Origin: Gemmatimonadota bacterium
GTDB taxonomy: Bacteria > Gemmatimonadota > Gemmatimonadetes > Longimicrobiales > Gaopeijiaceae
Reading direction: 5' to 3'
DNA: 64,000 nt
NCBI GenBank assembly: GCA_016209885.1
Contig: JACQVF010000107.1
Coordinates: forward strand, 1 to 64,000
Both the position numbers and the translations under genes were made by a program. Below the pieces are notes generated by a model that was not told where the DNA came from, made no database searches, and was given only the letters and a program-made list of their open reading frames with translations. Positions 8,497 to 17,023 of the stretch are shown here, piece after piece (the stretch's first letter is position 1; each line of letters starts with the position of its first letter).

Positions 8497-8529
8497 GCCC
8501 CACGAGACGGCGTCGGGTGGGGCGTTCTT
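8497..8529 (+). terminator. Rho-independent-like terminator after the small Cys protein
   Basis: GCCCCAC pairs with GTGGGGC, with an inner GAC/GTC pairing, and the stem is followed by GTTCTT. It lies between a plus-strand and a minus-strand gene and could work for either. Its position right after the stop at 8488 supports the reality of the small gene. Confidence 0.55.
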
Positions 8530-8717
8530 ACTCAAAATTCCCTTGCCGGGGCCCTCTTTGATGGTTGAGCGGGTGAGATCCGGCGCTCGCGGGGCCGACG
8601 GCTGGTCGATCCGCGGCTCGTCGCGGTGGAGCACCGCGTGGAGATGCGGCCACTCCGCGGCCGCAGCATGGCTGCGGGTCGACCCATGAACACTTCTTCG
8701 CGCCCGTTACGGCCCGT

Positions 8718-8911
8718 TACGGGACGATGTTCAACGCCCTGCCCCGCTTCAGGCGATAGACCCGGAAATCACCGTCCAGGCTAAAGACTGTGTCGAGTCC
8801 ATCCCTGGCAGCCAGATGGACCAGGGTCGCAGCGGCCAGATCCATGGGGAGATCGCTGTACTTCCTCAGGAGAGCGCGGATTCCCGGGACGTCTCGCGCA
8901 TCAAGGCCGAT
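8718..8911 (-). pseudogene. PIN-domain (VapC-like) C-terminal remnant
   Basis: The minus strand between a stop at 8912-8914 and a TAA at 8718 encodes about 64 residues without a good start. The sequence includes LPMDLAAATLVHLAARDGL, DTVFSLDGDFRVYRL and ends in Asn-Ile-Val-Pro. This is the C-terminal half of a VapC-type PIN domain (the conserved D-A-x-L-V-x-L-A ... D-x-D-F-x-x-Y region). The N-terminal half with the first acidic residues is missing and no antitoxin gene is adjacent, so it is a decayed toxin gene. It lies just downstream of the MerR-TPR gene on the same strand. Confidence 0.65.
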
Positions 8912-8942
8912 TCAATGTGCTTCGACCGGGCGTTCCGGACGG

Positions 8943-9773
8943 TCAGCCCCCCGTCTCCTTGAGGCGTTTGTACGCGGCGAAGTGGCGGATCGCCGCCGCG
9001 GTTTTGCCGGACTCCTCATAGAGGCGCGCGAGGTTGTAGTGCGCGGCCGCGAGGGTGGGGTCGAGGCGCGTGGCGCGGTCGTACGCCTCGATCGCCTCGC
9101 GCTTCTGCCCCCGGTCGTCCAGGGCGACCCCCAGATTGTACCAGGCCAGGGCGTGGGCCGGCTGCGCGGCGAGCGCCTGGCGGTAGTGGTGCTCCGCGGT
9201 GGCGAGATCGCCTGCCTCGTGGAGCAGCCGGCCGAGGTTGAGGTGTGCGTCGGCGTGGTCGGGCTCGAGGGCGAGGGCGCGGCGGTACGCTTCGCTCGCG
9301 TCGTCGACCGCCACCGCCTCCAGGTCGAACCCGAGGTTGTACCAGTCGTCGGCGTCCGCGTCCGTACCCGCCTGCTCCTCAACGACGCGGCGCGCGAAGG
9401 GCGCGACCCGGGAGGCCAGCTCGGCTACGGAGAAGTCGAAGAGCACCTGGCCCGACTCGGGCTCCCAGACGGTACCGCGGTCGCGCACCACCACCCGGTC
9501 GCCGACGGTGCTGACATGGACCGCGGTCAGCGGACGGCCCCCGGGCAGCTGTGCCCGCAGCTTCTGGAGCGCGTGGCGCACTTTTCGGGGGTGGATTCGC
9601 GCAGCCAGCAGCTCCTTGGCGGCGCGAAGCACGACGATATCCTGGAAGGAGAAGCGGTACTCGTTGCGGGGCCCCCGGGCGGGCGTGAGCAGACCGGCGC
9701 GCGCGTAAGCGCGGACCTGGGAGGGCGAGATCCCCAGGACGTCCGCCACCTCGCCGGTGGTATAGCCTCGCAT
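8943..9773 (-). CDS. MerR-family regulator fused to TPR repeats
   Basis: This 276-residue protein has an N-terminal MerR-type winged helix (about 1-70: YTTGEVADVLGISPSQVRAY, EYRFSFQDIVVLRAAKEL), a middle region (70-140), and about four tetratricopeptide repeats (about 142-275: DDWYNLGFDLEA, AHLNLGRLLHEAGDLATAE, ALAWYNLGVALDDRGQKREA, AAHYNLARLYEESGKTAAA). There are no Cys residues in the effector part, so it is not a metal sensor. It follows ku by 21 bp on the same strand and is probably co-transcribed. The TPR region presumably replaces the small-molecule domain with a protein-binding surface. Regulation of NHEJ genes is a guess from location only. Confidence 0.8.
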   Translation of the reverse strand: MRGYTTGEVADVLGISPSQVRAYARAGLLTPARGPRNEYRFSFQDIVVLRAAKELLAARIHPRKVRHALQKLRAQLPGGRPLTAVHVSTVGDRVVVRDRGTVWEPESGQVLFDFSVAELASRVAPFARRVVEEQAGTDADADDWYNLGFDLEAVAVDDASEAYRRALALEPDHADAHLNLGRLLHEAGDLATAEHHYRQALAAQPAHALAWYNLGVALDDRGQKREAIEAYDRATRLDPTLAAAHYNLARLYEESGKTAAAIRHFAAYKRLKETGG

Positions 9774-9794
9774 GTCCGCCGCGGGGAAAGGGCG

Positions 9795-10691
9795 CTATCC
9801 GGAGGAGGCTTTCTTCCTGGAGGGACTCGCCTTCCTCGCCGACGTGGTTTTCGCTGTGGCTGCCGCCTTCGGCGCCGCCGCCGGACGCTTGCCGGCCCGT
9901 GCCGCCGGCTTGCGCGCCGCGCCCTCGGAGAGGCTCGCCTTGAGCGCCGCCATGAGGTCGATGATCTGGACCTGCGGTTCCTCGGCCGGCGCCACGGTGA
10001 TCTCCTGGCCCTCGACCTTCTGCTGGATGAGCTCGAGCATCTGCTCGCGAACCTCGTCCTTGTAGCTCTGCGGGCGGAACTCGTCGGAGGCGAGCTGCTC
10101 GATGAGCTGGACTGCGAGCTGGAGCTCCTGCCTCTTGACCTCGCCATCCTCGACCGGGACCTCCGACGCCGGGCGCACCTCCTCGGCGTAGCGAAGCTGC
10201 TCCATGACGAGTATGGCCTCGTGGGGACGGACCATTACCAGATACTGGCGGCCACGCGTCGCGTACTTGCCGATGGCCACCCTACCGGTCTCCTTCAGCG
10301 CCGCAGCGAGGAGCCGGTAGGCGCGGGCACCGCCCTTGTCTGGACCGAGATAGTACGCGCGGTCGAAGTAGATGCGATCCACCGTCTCCGCCGGCACGAA
10401 CTCGGTAATCTCGATGGACTCGCCCTTCGGCGCCTCGACCTTCTTGAGCTCGTCCTCCGTGAAGATCACGTACTGGTCCTTCGCGAACTCGTATCCCTTG
10501 GCGATATCCTCGCGGGCCACGACCGCCTCGTCCTTCGGACAGATGTACTGCTGCTTCAGCCGGGTCCCGCACTTGCCGTGGAGCATGTTGAACGAGACCC
10601 GGGCCGCGGACTCGCCCGTCGAGTAGAGTTTCACCGGCACGGACACGAGCCCGAACGAGATCGTCGTCGATGAGATCGCGCGCGCGGCCAT
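9795..10691 (-). CDS. ku: Ku, non-homologous end-joining DNA-end-binding protein
   Basis: The 298-residue protein matches bacterial Ku over its core: ARAISSTTISFGLVSVPVKLY at the start, ITEFVPAETVDRIYFDRAYYL in the beta-barrel bridge region and KRQELQLAVQLIEQLAS with FRPQSYKDEVREQMLELIQQK at the end of the core. Residues from about 262 to 298 form a Lys/Ala/Arg/Ser-rich tail typical of bacterial Ku, which mediates DNA binding or threading. It forms a homodimer on DNA ends and recruits LigD; a LigD gene is present 12 kb away (22730-25339). It is upstream of the MerR-TPR gene in an apparent two-gene operon. Confidence 0.95.
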   Translation of the reverse strand: MAARAISSTTISFGLVSVPVKLYSTGESAARVSFNMLHGKCGTRLKQQYICPKDEAVVAREDIAKGYEFAKDQYVIFTEDELKKVEAPKGESIEITEFVPAETVDRIYFDRAYYLGPDKGGARAYRLLAAALKETGRVAIGKYATRGRQYLVMVRPHEAILVMEQLRYAEEVRPASEVPVEDGEVKRQELQLAVQLIEQLASDEFRPQSYKDEVREQMLELIQQKVEGQEITVAPAEEPQVQIIDLMAALKASLSEGAARKPAARAGKRPAAAPKAAATAKTTSARKASPSRKKASSG

Positions 10692-11110
10692 AGGACCGCA
10701 AAAATATGTTTACCGGGCGCGGGGACGCAATGAAAAAGTCTCGGACTTCTCGGGCTCCCGGGCAGCTGGCCAATGTCCCGCGGGAAGTGCTCACCTTGAA
10801 GGGGGAGAGCCGCCGGCGGCCAGTGCTCTTCCGGAGCCAAGAGGGGGAGCGGTTCGCGGACAAGTTCGTCGACCTCCACGCGCAACAGGCGCCTGCGCGA
10901 CAACCTCGTGGCGGTGGGGGAATCCGCCGCCTGCGGCACGGCACGGCCGTGATAGCGCAGCGCCTCTTCGATGATGAACGGGTAGATCGCCACGTCCCAG
11001 GCCTGACCTCGCATTGCTGTCGCGATCTCCCGCGAGAGCAACGCCGCCGCCGCGCGTCAAGAAATACTCCTACTGGTTGCCGGTAGTCCGGGCCCCAGCG
11101 CCGGTGGAGG
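10692..11110. other. Gap between ku and the SDH protease gene, no convincing gene
   Basis: Both flanking genes are on the minus strand. The ku-proximal end contains an A/T-rich run (TAAACATATTTTTGC on the minus strand) that probably belongs to the ku promoter. A minus-strand open frame (10631-11041) begins MLSREIATAMRGQAWDVAIYP, which could be a decayed protein, but its 3' part runs into ku in another frame and I recognise no family. Confidence 0.5.
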
Positions 11111-12154
11111 CTAGGCTCCAGGCGCAGTAGTAGCAGGCTCGGGCAGTACAGGAGGAGGCTCAGGCTGGGCGGGCATCTGCGGTGGCACGGGGAACGGCAT
11201 CAGACCCGCAGGGACCTGAATGGTGACGGCCCGCTGCATCTTGATGAAGGCCCTGCTGAGGTGATTCTCGATGACCTTGACAGCGATCGTCGCGTCGAAT
11301 GTATGGGTGGTGGCATGAAAAACCGACAGCACGAGCTCCTGAAGCGTCTGGTCGGTCTCCAAATCGCCGACCCGTAGCCCCATGGCCTTGGCTTCGTCGC
11401 GAGAGATGTGGCGGGCGTGGCTCTTGAACCGCCGGTGGTCCTTCAACTTTTTGGCGACGGCTCGCGCTGCGTCCGCCGCCCTCCTCTTCCCCTTGGCCTT
11501 CAGCATCCACGTACGGAGCCACTCCGCCACCAGGTTCTCCGATAGAGCCAGCGCGTTCTCGCATTGGATCAGCAGCGCGGGCCCGTACTGGCCCAACATC
11601 GGGACCCACGCTCCGAGGAGTTCGGGGTTTCGGCACTCTCTCTTCGCCCGCTCGAACTGATCGAGGATCGCCTGGGCGGGCACCGACTGGGTCCCGAAGC
11701 GGCCGGAGAGGATCATCTGAGGGTCGACGGGGCCCAAGGACGAGTGCTTACCCATCAGGATCTCGTCCGCGGCGCATGCGAGCATCGTCGCGGCGGACAT
11801 GGCGGCCTGGGGAACGATCACTCGGATGTGTGTGAACTTGGATCGGAGGTACCGGACAACCGCCTCGGCCGCCTCCGCCGACCCGCCCGGACTGTGTACG
11901 ATGAGGTCGAGGTCTCCGCTCGGCAGCCCATGGACCACCTCCATGAGCCCCTGAACGTCCTCTTCCGTGATCGAGATTAGATTGGGGTCGGCGTCTCCTC
12001 CCTGCGTCCACTTCGCCGCGTAGAGAATGGTGCTGCGGCCGGTGTGCGCATGGAGTCTCGCAACGTAGCGGCGCCGGACCACGTCATACGCCGCCCCCTT
12101 CGAGACCTGCTTCTCGGCGTTGAGTTCGGCGAGGATCTGTCCCCAGGTGGGCAT
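11111..12154 (-). CDS. Clp-fold serine protease of the SDH family
   Basis: The 347-residue protein has the crotonase/Clp fold hallmarks of SDH-type (SppA-related) proteinases: DLDLIVHSPGGSAEAAEAVV (oxyanion segment, 81-100), AAMSAATMLACAADEILMG with Ser120 as the likely nucleophile, and KHSSLGPVDPQM with His137 and Asp144 completing a Ser-Asp-His set. No signal peptide or clear TM segment is visible, so it is probably cytoplasmic. The C-terminal 35 residues are Pro/Ala-rich. It lies 12 bp downstream of a 68-residue protein gene with an excellent ribosome binding site, forming a two-gene unit next to the restriction-type region; a defence link is inferred from neighbourhood only. Confidence 0.82.
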   Translation of the reverse strand: MPTWGQILAELNAEKQVSKGAAYDVVRRRYVARLHAHTGRSTILYAAKWTQGGDADPNLISITEEDVQGLMEVVHGLPSGDLDLIVHSPGGSAEAAEAVVRYLRSKFTHIRVIVPQAAMSAATMLACAADEILMGKHSSLGPVDPQMILSGRFGTQSVPAQAILDQFERAKRECRNPELLGAWVPMLGQYGPALLIQCENALALSENLVAEWLRTWMLKAKGKRRAADAARAVAKKLKDHRRFKSHARHISRDEAKAMGLRVGDLETDQTLQELVLSVFHATTHTFDATIAVKVIENHLSRAFIKMQRAVTIQVPAGLMPFPVPPQMPAQPEPPPVLPEPATTAPGA

Positions 12155-12166
12155 CCAGCGCGGGGC

Positions 12167-12373
12167 TCAGGCGGTGCGGTCACTGGTAGCGAATCCGACC
12201 AGCAGACCCTCATGATGGAGGTAGGTGTCGACCCGTTCGACCACCTCGCGGTATTGGCCGTAGAGCCGCATGAGGTCCTCCACACCGGGAGCCTTCAGCG
12301 CATCCTTCCTGAGCCGGGCTAGGTCGTCGTTGAGGGTGGCGTGCCGCGGCGGGGTCTTTCGATGACGGGCCAT
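12167..12373 (-). CDS. Small hypothetical protein upstream of SDH protease
   Basis: The 68-residue product begins MARHRKTPPRHATLNDDLAR and is mostly helical and charged (LRKDALKAPGVEDLMRLYGQ, YREVVERVDTYLHHEGLL). GAGGAGG lies 7 nt upstream of the ATG, so translation is well supported. The gene ends 12 bp before the protease gene, and the two are presumably one transcript. I do not recognise a family. It could be a substrate, adaptor or inhibitor of the protease. Confidence 0.65.
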   Translation of the reverse strand: MARHRKTPPRHATLNDDLARLRKDALKAPGVEDLMRLYGQYREVVERVDTYLHHEGLLVGFATSDRTA

Positions 12374-12949
12374 ACGTCTGCCTCCTCATTAGCCGGTGCA
12401 GCGCAACTTACCCCCGGCCGAGCCGTTGTCAAGAGTGCTGGCGGCCTCCACGGCCTCTGGATCGCGGTCTGTACCGCCCGCCCTTACATGTCCAGGCCGG
12501 AGAGGCGGTACTGGCCGGTACTGTGGAATCGCGGCGTCTTGGAGCCGACCGAAATCATGCCTAGGGAGCAGGCCAGTTTCGCGGGTGAACCTTGACGGTC
12601 CTCAATACTGCTCGCCCCCTCGCCCGAGTTTCGGTGCCAGCGCACGGCTTTCGTTCCTGCTGTTCCCTCGGCCGGTCCAGCGATCCGTTGCGCGCTTCGC
12701 TCAACCCTCGGCTGTGGGGTTCGTGCGGGGGCCGGGTTGCCGACTAGAGCCGTCCGCAGCATTCTGTGTCGACCCAGTAGGCCTCGCGTCCCGTGGCTTG
12801 CGTCCGCGGCCAAGAGTCGCAAGACACCGCTCGTCGATTACTCAGAACGCGAGCCGGACCGACTCACCGAGCCATTCAGACGTCCGCAGTGCGCCTTCGG
12901 GCGCGGCCGAGGTGAGTGCCCTTGCCGGTTGTGTCAACCGGGGGTCGTA
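12374..12949. other. Divergent intergenic region upstream of methylase gene
   Basis: These 576 bp separate the minus-strand protease pair from the plus-strand methylase operon. The methylase frame is open back to 12737, but that stretch shows no protein-like character and the ATG at 12950 is the sensible start. Direct repeats of CGGTACTG occur near 12507 and 12518. A palindrome sits right before the methylase ATG (separate entry). No gene is seen. Confidence 0.6.
12925..12941. promoter_or_regulatory. Palindrome upstream of methylase start (putative operator)
   Basis: CCGGTTG and CAACCGG form a perfect 7-bp dyad with a 3-bp centre, ending 8 bp before the ATG at 12950. The position fits an operator or a structure controlling methylase translation. 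No regulator gene is adjacent, so autoregulation by the methylase is one option. Confidence 0.45.
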
Positions 12950-15900
12950 ATGGACGTAACCGCGCTCCTTTCCGATGTCGCTGGCCCCAGGCCGTGGAAG
13001 CTTCCGGACGGGAGCTTCGCCGGCTTCGAGCCGCGGTATTTCTACCTGGGGCCAGGAAAGCACGCGCTCGAGGTCGCCGTTGCGACGGTTCGTGACCGCC
13101 CCGCGGCCACGCAGGTCCGTGAGCTCTGGAAGGCGCGGCAGGGACGCACGGCGAGCCCACTGCTTCTAGCGATCCTCCATGAGGGTCCTGACCGGGTCCG
13201 TGCGTGGCTGTGCGGGCCCGTTGGGGAAGATCCGCCCGTATATCCGGACCTCGATCCGTCGCAGGCCCAGCGGATCGCGCGCGCGGCACTTCAGGAGCCG
13301 GACCGCCATGCGGCCATCCGGTTCCTAGTCTCCGTGTTGCCCGAGACGGAGACGGACCTGCCCGGCCTCCGCAACGTGGGCATGTTCGCGACCCACGAGC
13401 TCAAGACGGACGTACCGCACCGTCCCGACTGGGCCTCTATGACGGCGCGCGGCCGGACGCTGCTCGACAAGCAGGGGCGGCAGCTGGTCGAGGGCTTGGG
13501 CTTCGAGATCGAAGCGCGCGGCCACGCGACGAGCGTGCTTCGAGTCCGCGACGGCGGCGTGGCCACAGCCATCGCGATCTTTCTCGAGAGGAACGAAAGC
13601 CCCGAGGCGACCTCAGCTCGCTTCCCGGAGGCGAGCCCGGTCTCGACCGCCCTCGCCCAGGCCGATCGCGAGAACCTCCCGTACGTAGTCCTCACGCGGG
13701 GCCGGCAGATCCGGATCTATGGAGCGGGAGAGATCGGCGTGGGCCGCAAGGGCCGGGCGGAGACCTTTATCGAGGCCGATCTCGCCCTGCTGCCCGAGCA
13801 GCTCGCGGGTTACCTACCCCTCCTGTTCGGCGCGGACGCACTCCGCCCGCTCGGCACGTTCGAAGAGATTCTCGAGCGTTCCCGCGATTTCGCCACGGAT
13901 CTCGGTGGTCGGCTCAGAGATCGGATCTACAACGAAGTGGTACCGGCCCTCGCGGGCGTGATCGCCCGGTACCATCAGGAGAAGGTCGGAGGGACCGCCA
14001 CAGAGTCCGAGCTGCGCGAGCTTTACGAAACCACGATGACCGTGCTCTTCCGGCTCCTGTTCGTGGCGTATGCGGAGGACAAGGGCCTCCTCCCTTATGA
14101 CTCGCGCGAGACATACCGCAGCCACGCGCTCAAGACCAAGGCACGAGAGCTCGCCCGGCGCGCGAACGAGAGCGATCTCGCGTTCGATGCGGAGGCAAGC
14201 GATCTCTGGACTGAGATCCAGGCCCTCTGGACTGCGATTGACGGCGGCCACCGGGAGTGGGGGGTGCCGGCCTATGATGGCGGACTCTTCAGCTCGGATC
14301 CGGAAACGAGCCCGAGCGGCGCGCGCATCGCCGCGATGCGCTTGACGAACGCGGAGATCGGCCCGGCCCTGCGTTCGCTGCTGGTCGATCGCGGGGACAA
14401 CGGCGTCCACGGACCCGTGGATTTCCGGGCGCTCTCTGTGCGCGAGTTCGGCACCATCTACGAGGGGCTGCTTGACTCGTCCCTCGCGGTCGCGCCCGCC
14501 GACCTCGCCGTGGACGCGGAGAACCGCTACGTGCCGGCGACGAAGAGGGACAGGGTGGTGGTGCCGGAGGGTGAGATCTACCTCCAGAACCGGTCGGGCG
14601 CGCGGAAGGCCACGGGCACCTACTTCACGAAGCCTTTCGCCGTCGAGCATCTGCTCGGTCACGCCCTGGAACCCGCGCTTGGCGAACATCTGACCCGGCT
14701 CGAGCGGCTCCTCGAGCAGGGAGATGAGGCCGGCGCCGCCGCAGCGTTCTTCGATTTCCGGATCGCGGACATCGCGATGGGCTCGGGGCACTTTCTCGTG
14801 GCCGCCGTCGATCGGATCGAGCGGCGCTTCTCGGATTTCCTCGAACAGCACCCGATACCGAACGTGGTGGCCGATCTGGAGCGTCTGAAGGCTGCGGCGC
14901 TCATGGTTCTTGGGGAGCTGTCCGAAGGAGTCGAGATCGAGCGGGCGACTCTGCTGCGGCGCCAGATCGCGCGCCGGTGCATCTACGGTGTGGATCTGAA
15001 CGAAGTGGCGGTCGAACTCGCGCGGCTTGCGCTTTGGATCCACACCTTCGTGCCTGGACTTCCGCTCAGCTTCCTCAACCACAACCTGGTCTGCGGTAAC
15101 AGTCTCACCGGCATCGGCACGCTCGACGAAGCGATGCAAGACCTCGTCGCCGACTGGGTTCCGGGCATGGGTGATTCGCTCTTCCTCAACCAGATCGTAG
15201 CGTGGCTTTCCCCTGCGGAGGGCGCGCTGAGACGACTCGCGCGCGCCGAGGAGGCGACTGCGGCGGAGGTTCACCACGCAGAAGAAGCGCACCGGGAGGC
15301 AAGGCGGTCGGTCGAACCGGCCGAGTACTTGTTCGACCTACTGCTGGCGGTGCGACTGGGCGAGGCGCCGGCGTTTGCAGAGGTAAGTGACAAAACCGTG
15401 AGAGGCCACCCGAAGCTCAAGAGAGCAAGGGAACTTGCCGACGAGCTTGAAGCGCTTCACTTCCCTATCGCATTCCCGGAAGTATTCTTGCGCGACCGGC
15501 CGGGGTTCGACGTGATCCTAGGGAACCCGCCCTGGGAGAAGACACAAGTCGAGGAGCACGAGTTCTGGTCCCGACACATGCCTGGATTACTCGCAGTTAG
15601 TCAGTCGGAGCGCGAGCAGATGTATCGAAGGCTTCGACGCGAGCGACCAGATCTCGTCGCACTGCTGCAAAGCGAGACCAAGGTCCAGGAGAAGCTTCGG
15701 GGCGCCCTCATGAGCGGTCATTTTCCCGGCATGGGTGCTGGTCATCCCGACCTGTACAAAGCGTTCTGCTGGCGCTTCTGGAACCTCGTCTGCCAGGAGG
15801 GCGGTCGGATCGCCGTTGTGCTGCCACGCTCGGCGCTCGCCGCAAAGGGTTCGACCGAGTTCCGGCAAGAAATCTTCCGTCGGGCTGAGCGCGTGGACAT

Positions 15901-17023
15901 CACCATGCTGCTCAACAACAAGCACTGGTTTTTCGAGGACGTCCACCCGCAGTACACCATCGGCCTGGTAGCTGTTACAAGGCGGGAGGTCAAACGCACT
16001 CCCGTTGCTCTGCGCGGACCGTACTCGAGCTTCGACCGCTACAAGGCCGGCGTCGTCCGCGACCCGGCGGTCTTCTACGGCGAGGACATCCAGAGCTGGA
16101 ATGACACGGCCTCGCTCCCGTTGCTTCCAACGGACGAGTCGGTTGAGGTCTTCGCGCAGCTCCGTAAGTCGCCACGAATCGATCTGAACGACGGGAAGTC
16201 CTGGCGCGCACGTCCGCTGCAAGGTGATCTGAACTCGACGACAGGCAAGCCCCTCTTGGATCTGAAGTCCGAGGAATGCCCGCGCGGGTTCTGGCCCGTC
16301 TTCAAGGGCGAGTCGTTCGACCTCTGGAACCCGGACACCGGCACCTACTACGCATGGGCCGATCCGAAGAAAGTCCTGCCGCACCTCCAAGAGAAGCGCG
16401 TGCGCGGCGGCCGGAACAAGAGTTCGCCCTTCTCTGAGTTCGCCCCGAAGTGGCTATGGGATATCAAGAGCCTGGCTTGCCTGCGACCACGGATCTCATT
16501 CAGAAGGATCTCTCGCGCGACGGACACGCGGACAATTCGCGTCGCTCTTGTTCCACCGGAGGTCTTCGTCACAGACGTCGCTCCTTATTTCCTTTGGCCG
16601 CGAGGTTCGGCATCGGATGAAGCCTATCTCCTAGGCGTAATGGCGTCACTGATCCTTGACTGGTACGCTCGTCGGTTCGTCGAGACCCACATGGATTTCC
16701 ACGTCGTCGCCCCCCTCCCCGTTCCCCGCCCGCCGGCCGAGCACCCCCTCCGCCGCCGCGTCGTCGAGCTGGCAGGCCGGCTCGCCTGCCCCGATCGGCG
16801 GTTCGTCGCGTGGGCGAAGGAGGTCGGCGTCACCTGCGGCCCGCTCTCCCCGGAGGAGAAGGAAGAAATGATCGACGAGTCGGATGCGGTCGTCGCCCAT
16901 CTTTATGAGCTCTCGGAGAGGCATCTCGTTCATATCTTCGAGACTTTCCACGAGGGCTGGGACTACCGGGAGCGTCTTGCCCGCGTCATGGACCACTTCA
17001 AGCGAATCGGGAAGGCGAGATGA
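12950..17023 (+). CDS. Eco57I-type class I DNA N6-adenine methylase, large
   Basis: The 1357-residue protein contains a gamma-type adenine methyltransferase core: motif I as ADIAMGSGHFLVAAVDRI (Gly611, Gly613), RCIYGVDLNEVAVELARLAL downstream, and motif IV NPPW at 859-862 (VILGNPPWEKT). About 430 N-terminal residues precede the helical region, and a long C-terminal target-recognition-like region (about 950-1330) follows. Size and layout resemble BREX PglX, DISARM DrmMI and type IIG enzymes. I find no PD-ExK-like nuclease motif with confidence, so cleavage is probably by the partner. The stop overlaps the start of the PLD-helicase gene (ATGA at 17020), tying the two together as a defence-type operon. 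Confidence 0.85.
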   Translation: MDVTALLSDVAGPRPWKLPDGSFAGFEPRYFYLGPGKHALEVAVATVRDRPAATQVRELWKARQGRTASPLLLAILHEGPDRVRAWLCGPVGEDPPVYPDLDPSQAQRIARAALQEPDRHAAIRFLVSVLPETETDLPGLRNVGMFATHELKTDVPHRPDWASMTARGRTLLDKQGRQLVEGLGFEIEARGHATSVLRVRDGGVATAIAIFLERNESPEATSARFPEASPVSTALAQADRENLPYVVLTRGRQIRIYGAGEIGVGRKGRAETFIEADLALLPEQLAGYLPLLFGADALRPLGTFEEILERSRDFATDLGGRLRDRIYNEVVPALAGVIARYHQEKVGGTATESELRELYETTMTVLFRLLFVAYAEDKGLLPYDSRETYRSHALKTKARELARRANESDLAFDAEASDLWTEIQALWTAIDGGHREWGVPAYDGGLFSSDPETSPSGARIAAMRLTNAEIGPALRSLLVDRGDNGVHGPVDFRALSVREFGTIYEGLLDSSLAVAPADLAVDAENRYVPATKRDRVVVPEGEIYLQNRSGARKATGTYFTKPFAVEHLLGHALEPALGEHLTRLERLLEQGDEAGAAAAFFDFRIADIAMGSGHFLVAAVDRIERRFSDFLEQHPIPNVVADLERLKAAALMVLGELSEGVEIERATLLRRQIARRCIYGVDLNEVAVELARLALWIHTFVPGLPLSFLNHNLVCGNSLTGIGTLDEAMQDLVADWVPGMGDSLFLNQIVAWLSPAEGALRRLARAEEATAAEVHHAEEAHREARRSVEPAEYLFDLLLAVRLGEAPAFAEVSDKTVRGHPKLKRARELADELEALHFPIAFPEVFLRDRPGFDVILGNPPWEKTQVEEHEFWSRHMPGLLAVSQSEREQMYRRLRRERPDLVALLQSETKVQEKLRGALMSGHFPGMGAGHPDLYKAFCWRFWNLVCQEGGRIAVVLPRSALAAKGSTEFRQEIFRRAERVDITMLLNNKHWFFEDVHPQYTIGLVAVTRREVKRTPVALRGPYSSFDRYKAGVVRDPAVFYGEDIQSWNDTASLPLLPTDESVEVFAQLRKSPRIDLNDGKSWRARPLQGDLNSTTGKPLLDLKSEECPRGFWPVFKGESFDLWNPDTGTYYAWADPKKVLPHLQEKRVRGGRNKSSPFSEFAPKWLWDIKSLACLRPRISFRRISRATDTRTIRVALVPPEVFVTDVAPYFLWPRGSASDEAYLLGVMASLILDWYARRFVETHMDFHVVAPLPVPRPPAEHPLRRRVVELAGRLACPDRRFVAWAKEVGVTCGPLSPEEKEEMIDESDAVVAHLYELSERHLVHIFETFHEGWDYRERLARVMDHFKRIGKAR

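Noticed and set aside
10631-11041. Minus-strand frame starting MLSREIATAMRGQAWDVAIY
   Set aside because: The beginning looks protein-like, but no family is recognised and the 3' part overlaps ku out of frame; kept only as a note in the gap entry.
12737-12949. Upstream extension of the methylase frame
   Set aside because: No protein-like composition, no ribosome site at the far start, and a palindrome with the ATG at 12950 gives a better start.
13814-15292. 492-codon minus-strand frame opposite the adenine methylase
   Set aside because: Antisense shadow of motif I to pre-motif IV of the methylase; no domain and no ribosome site.
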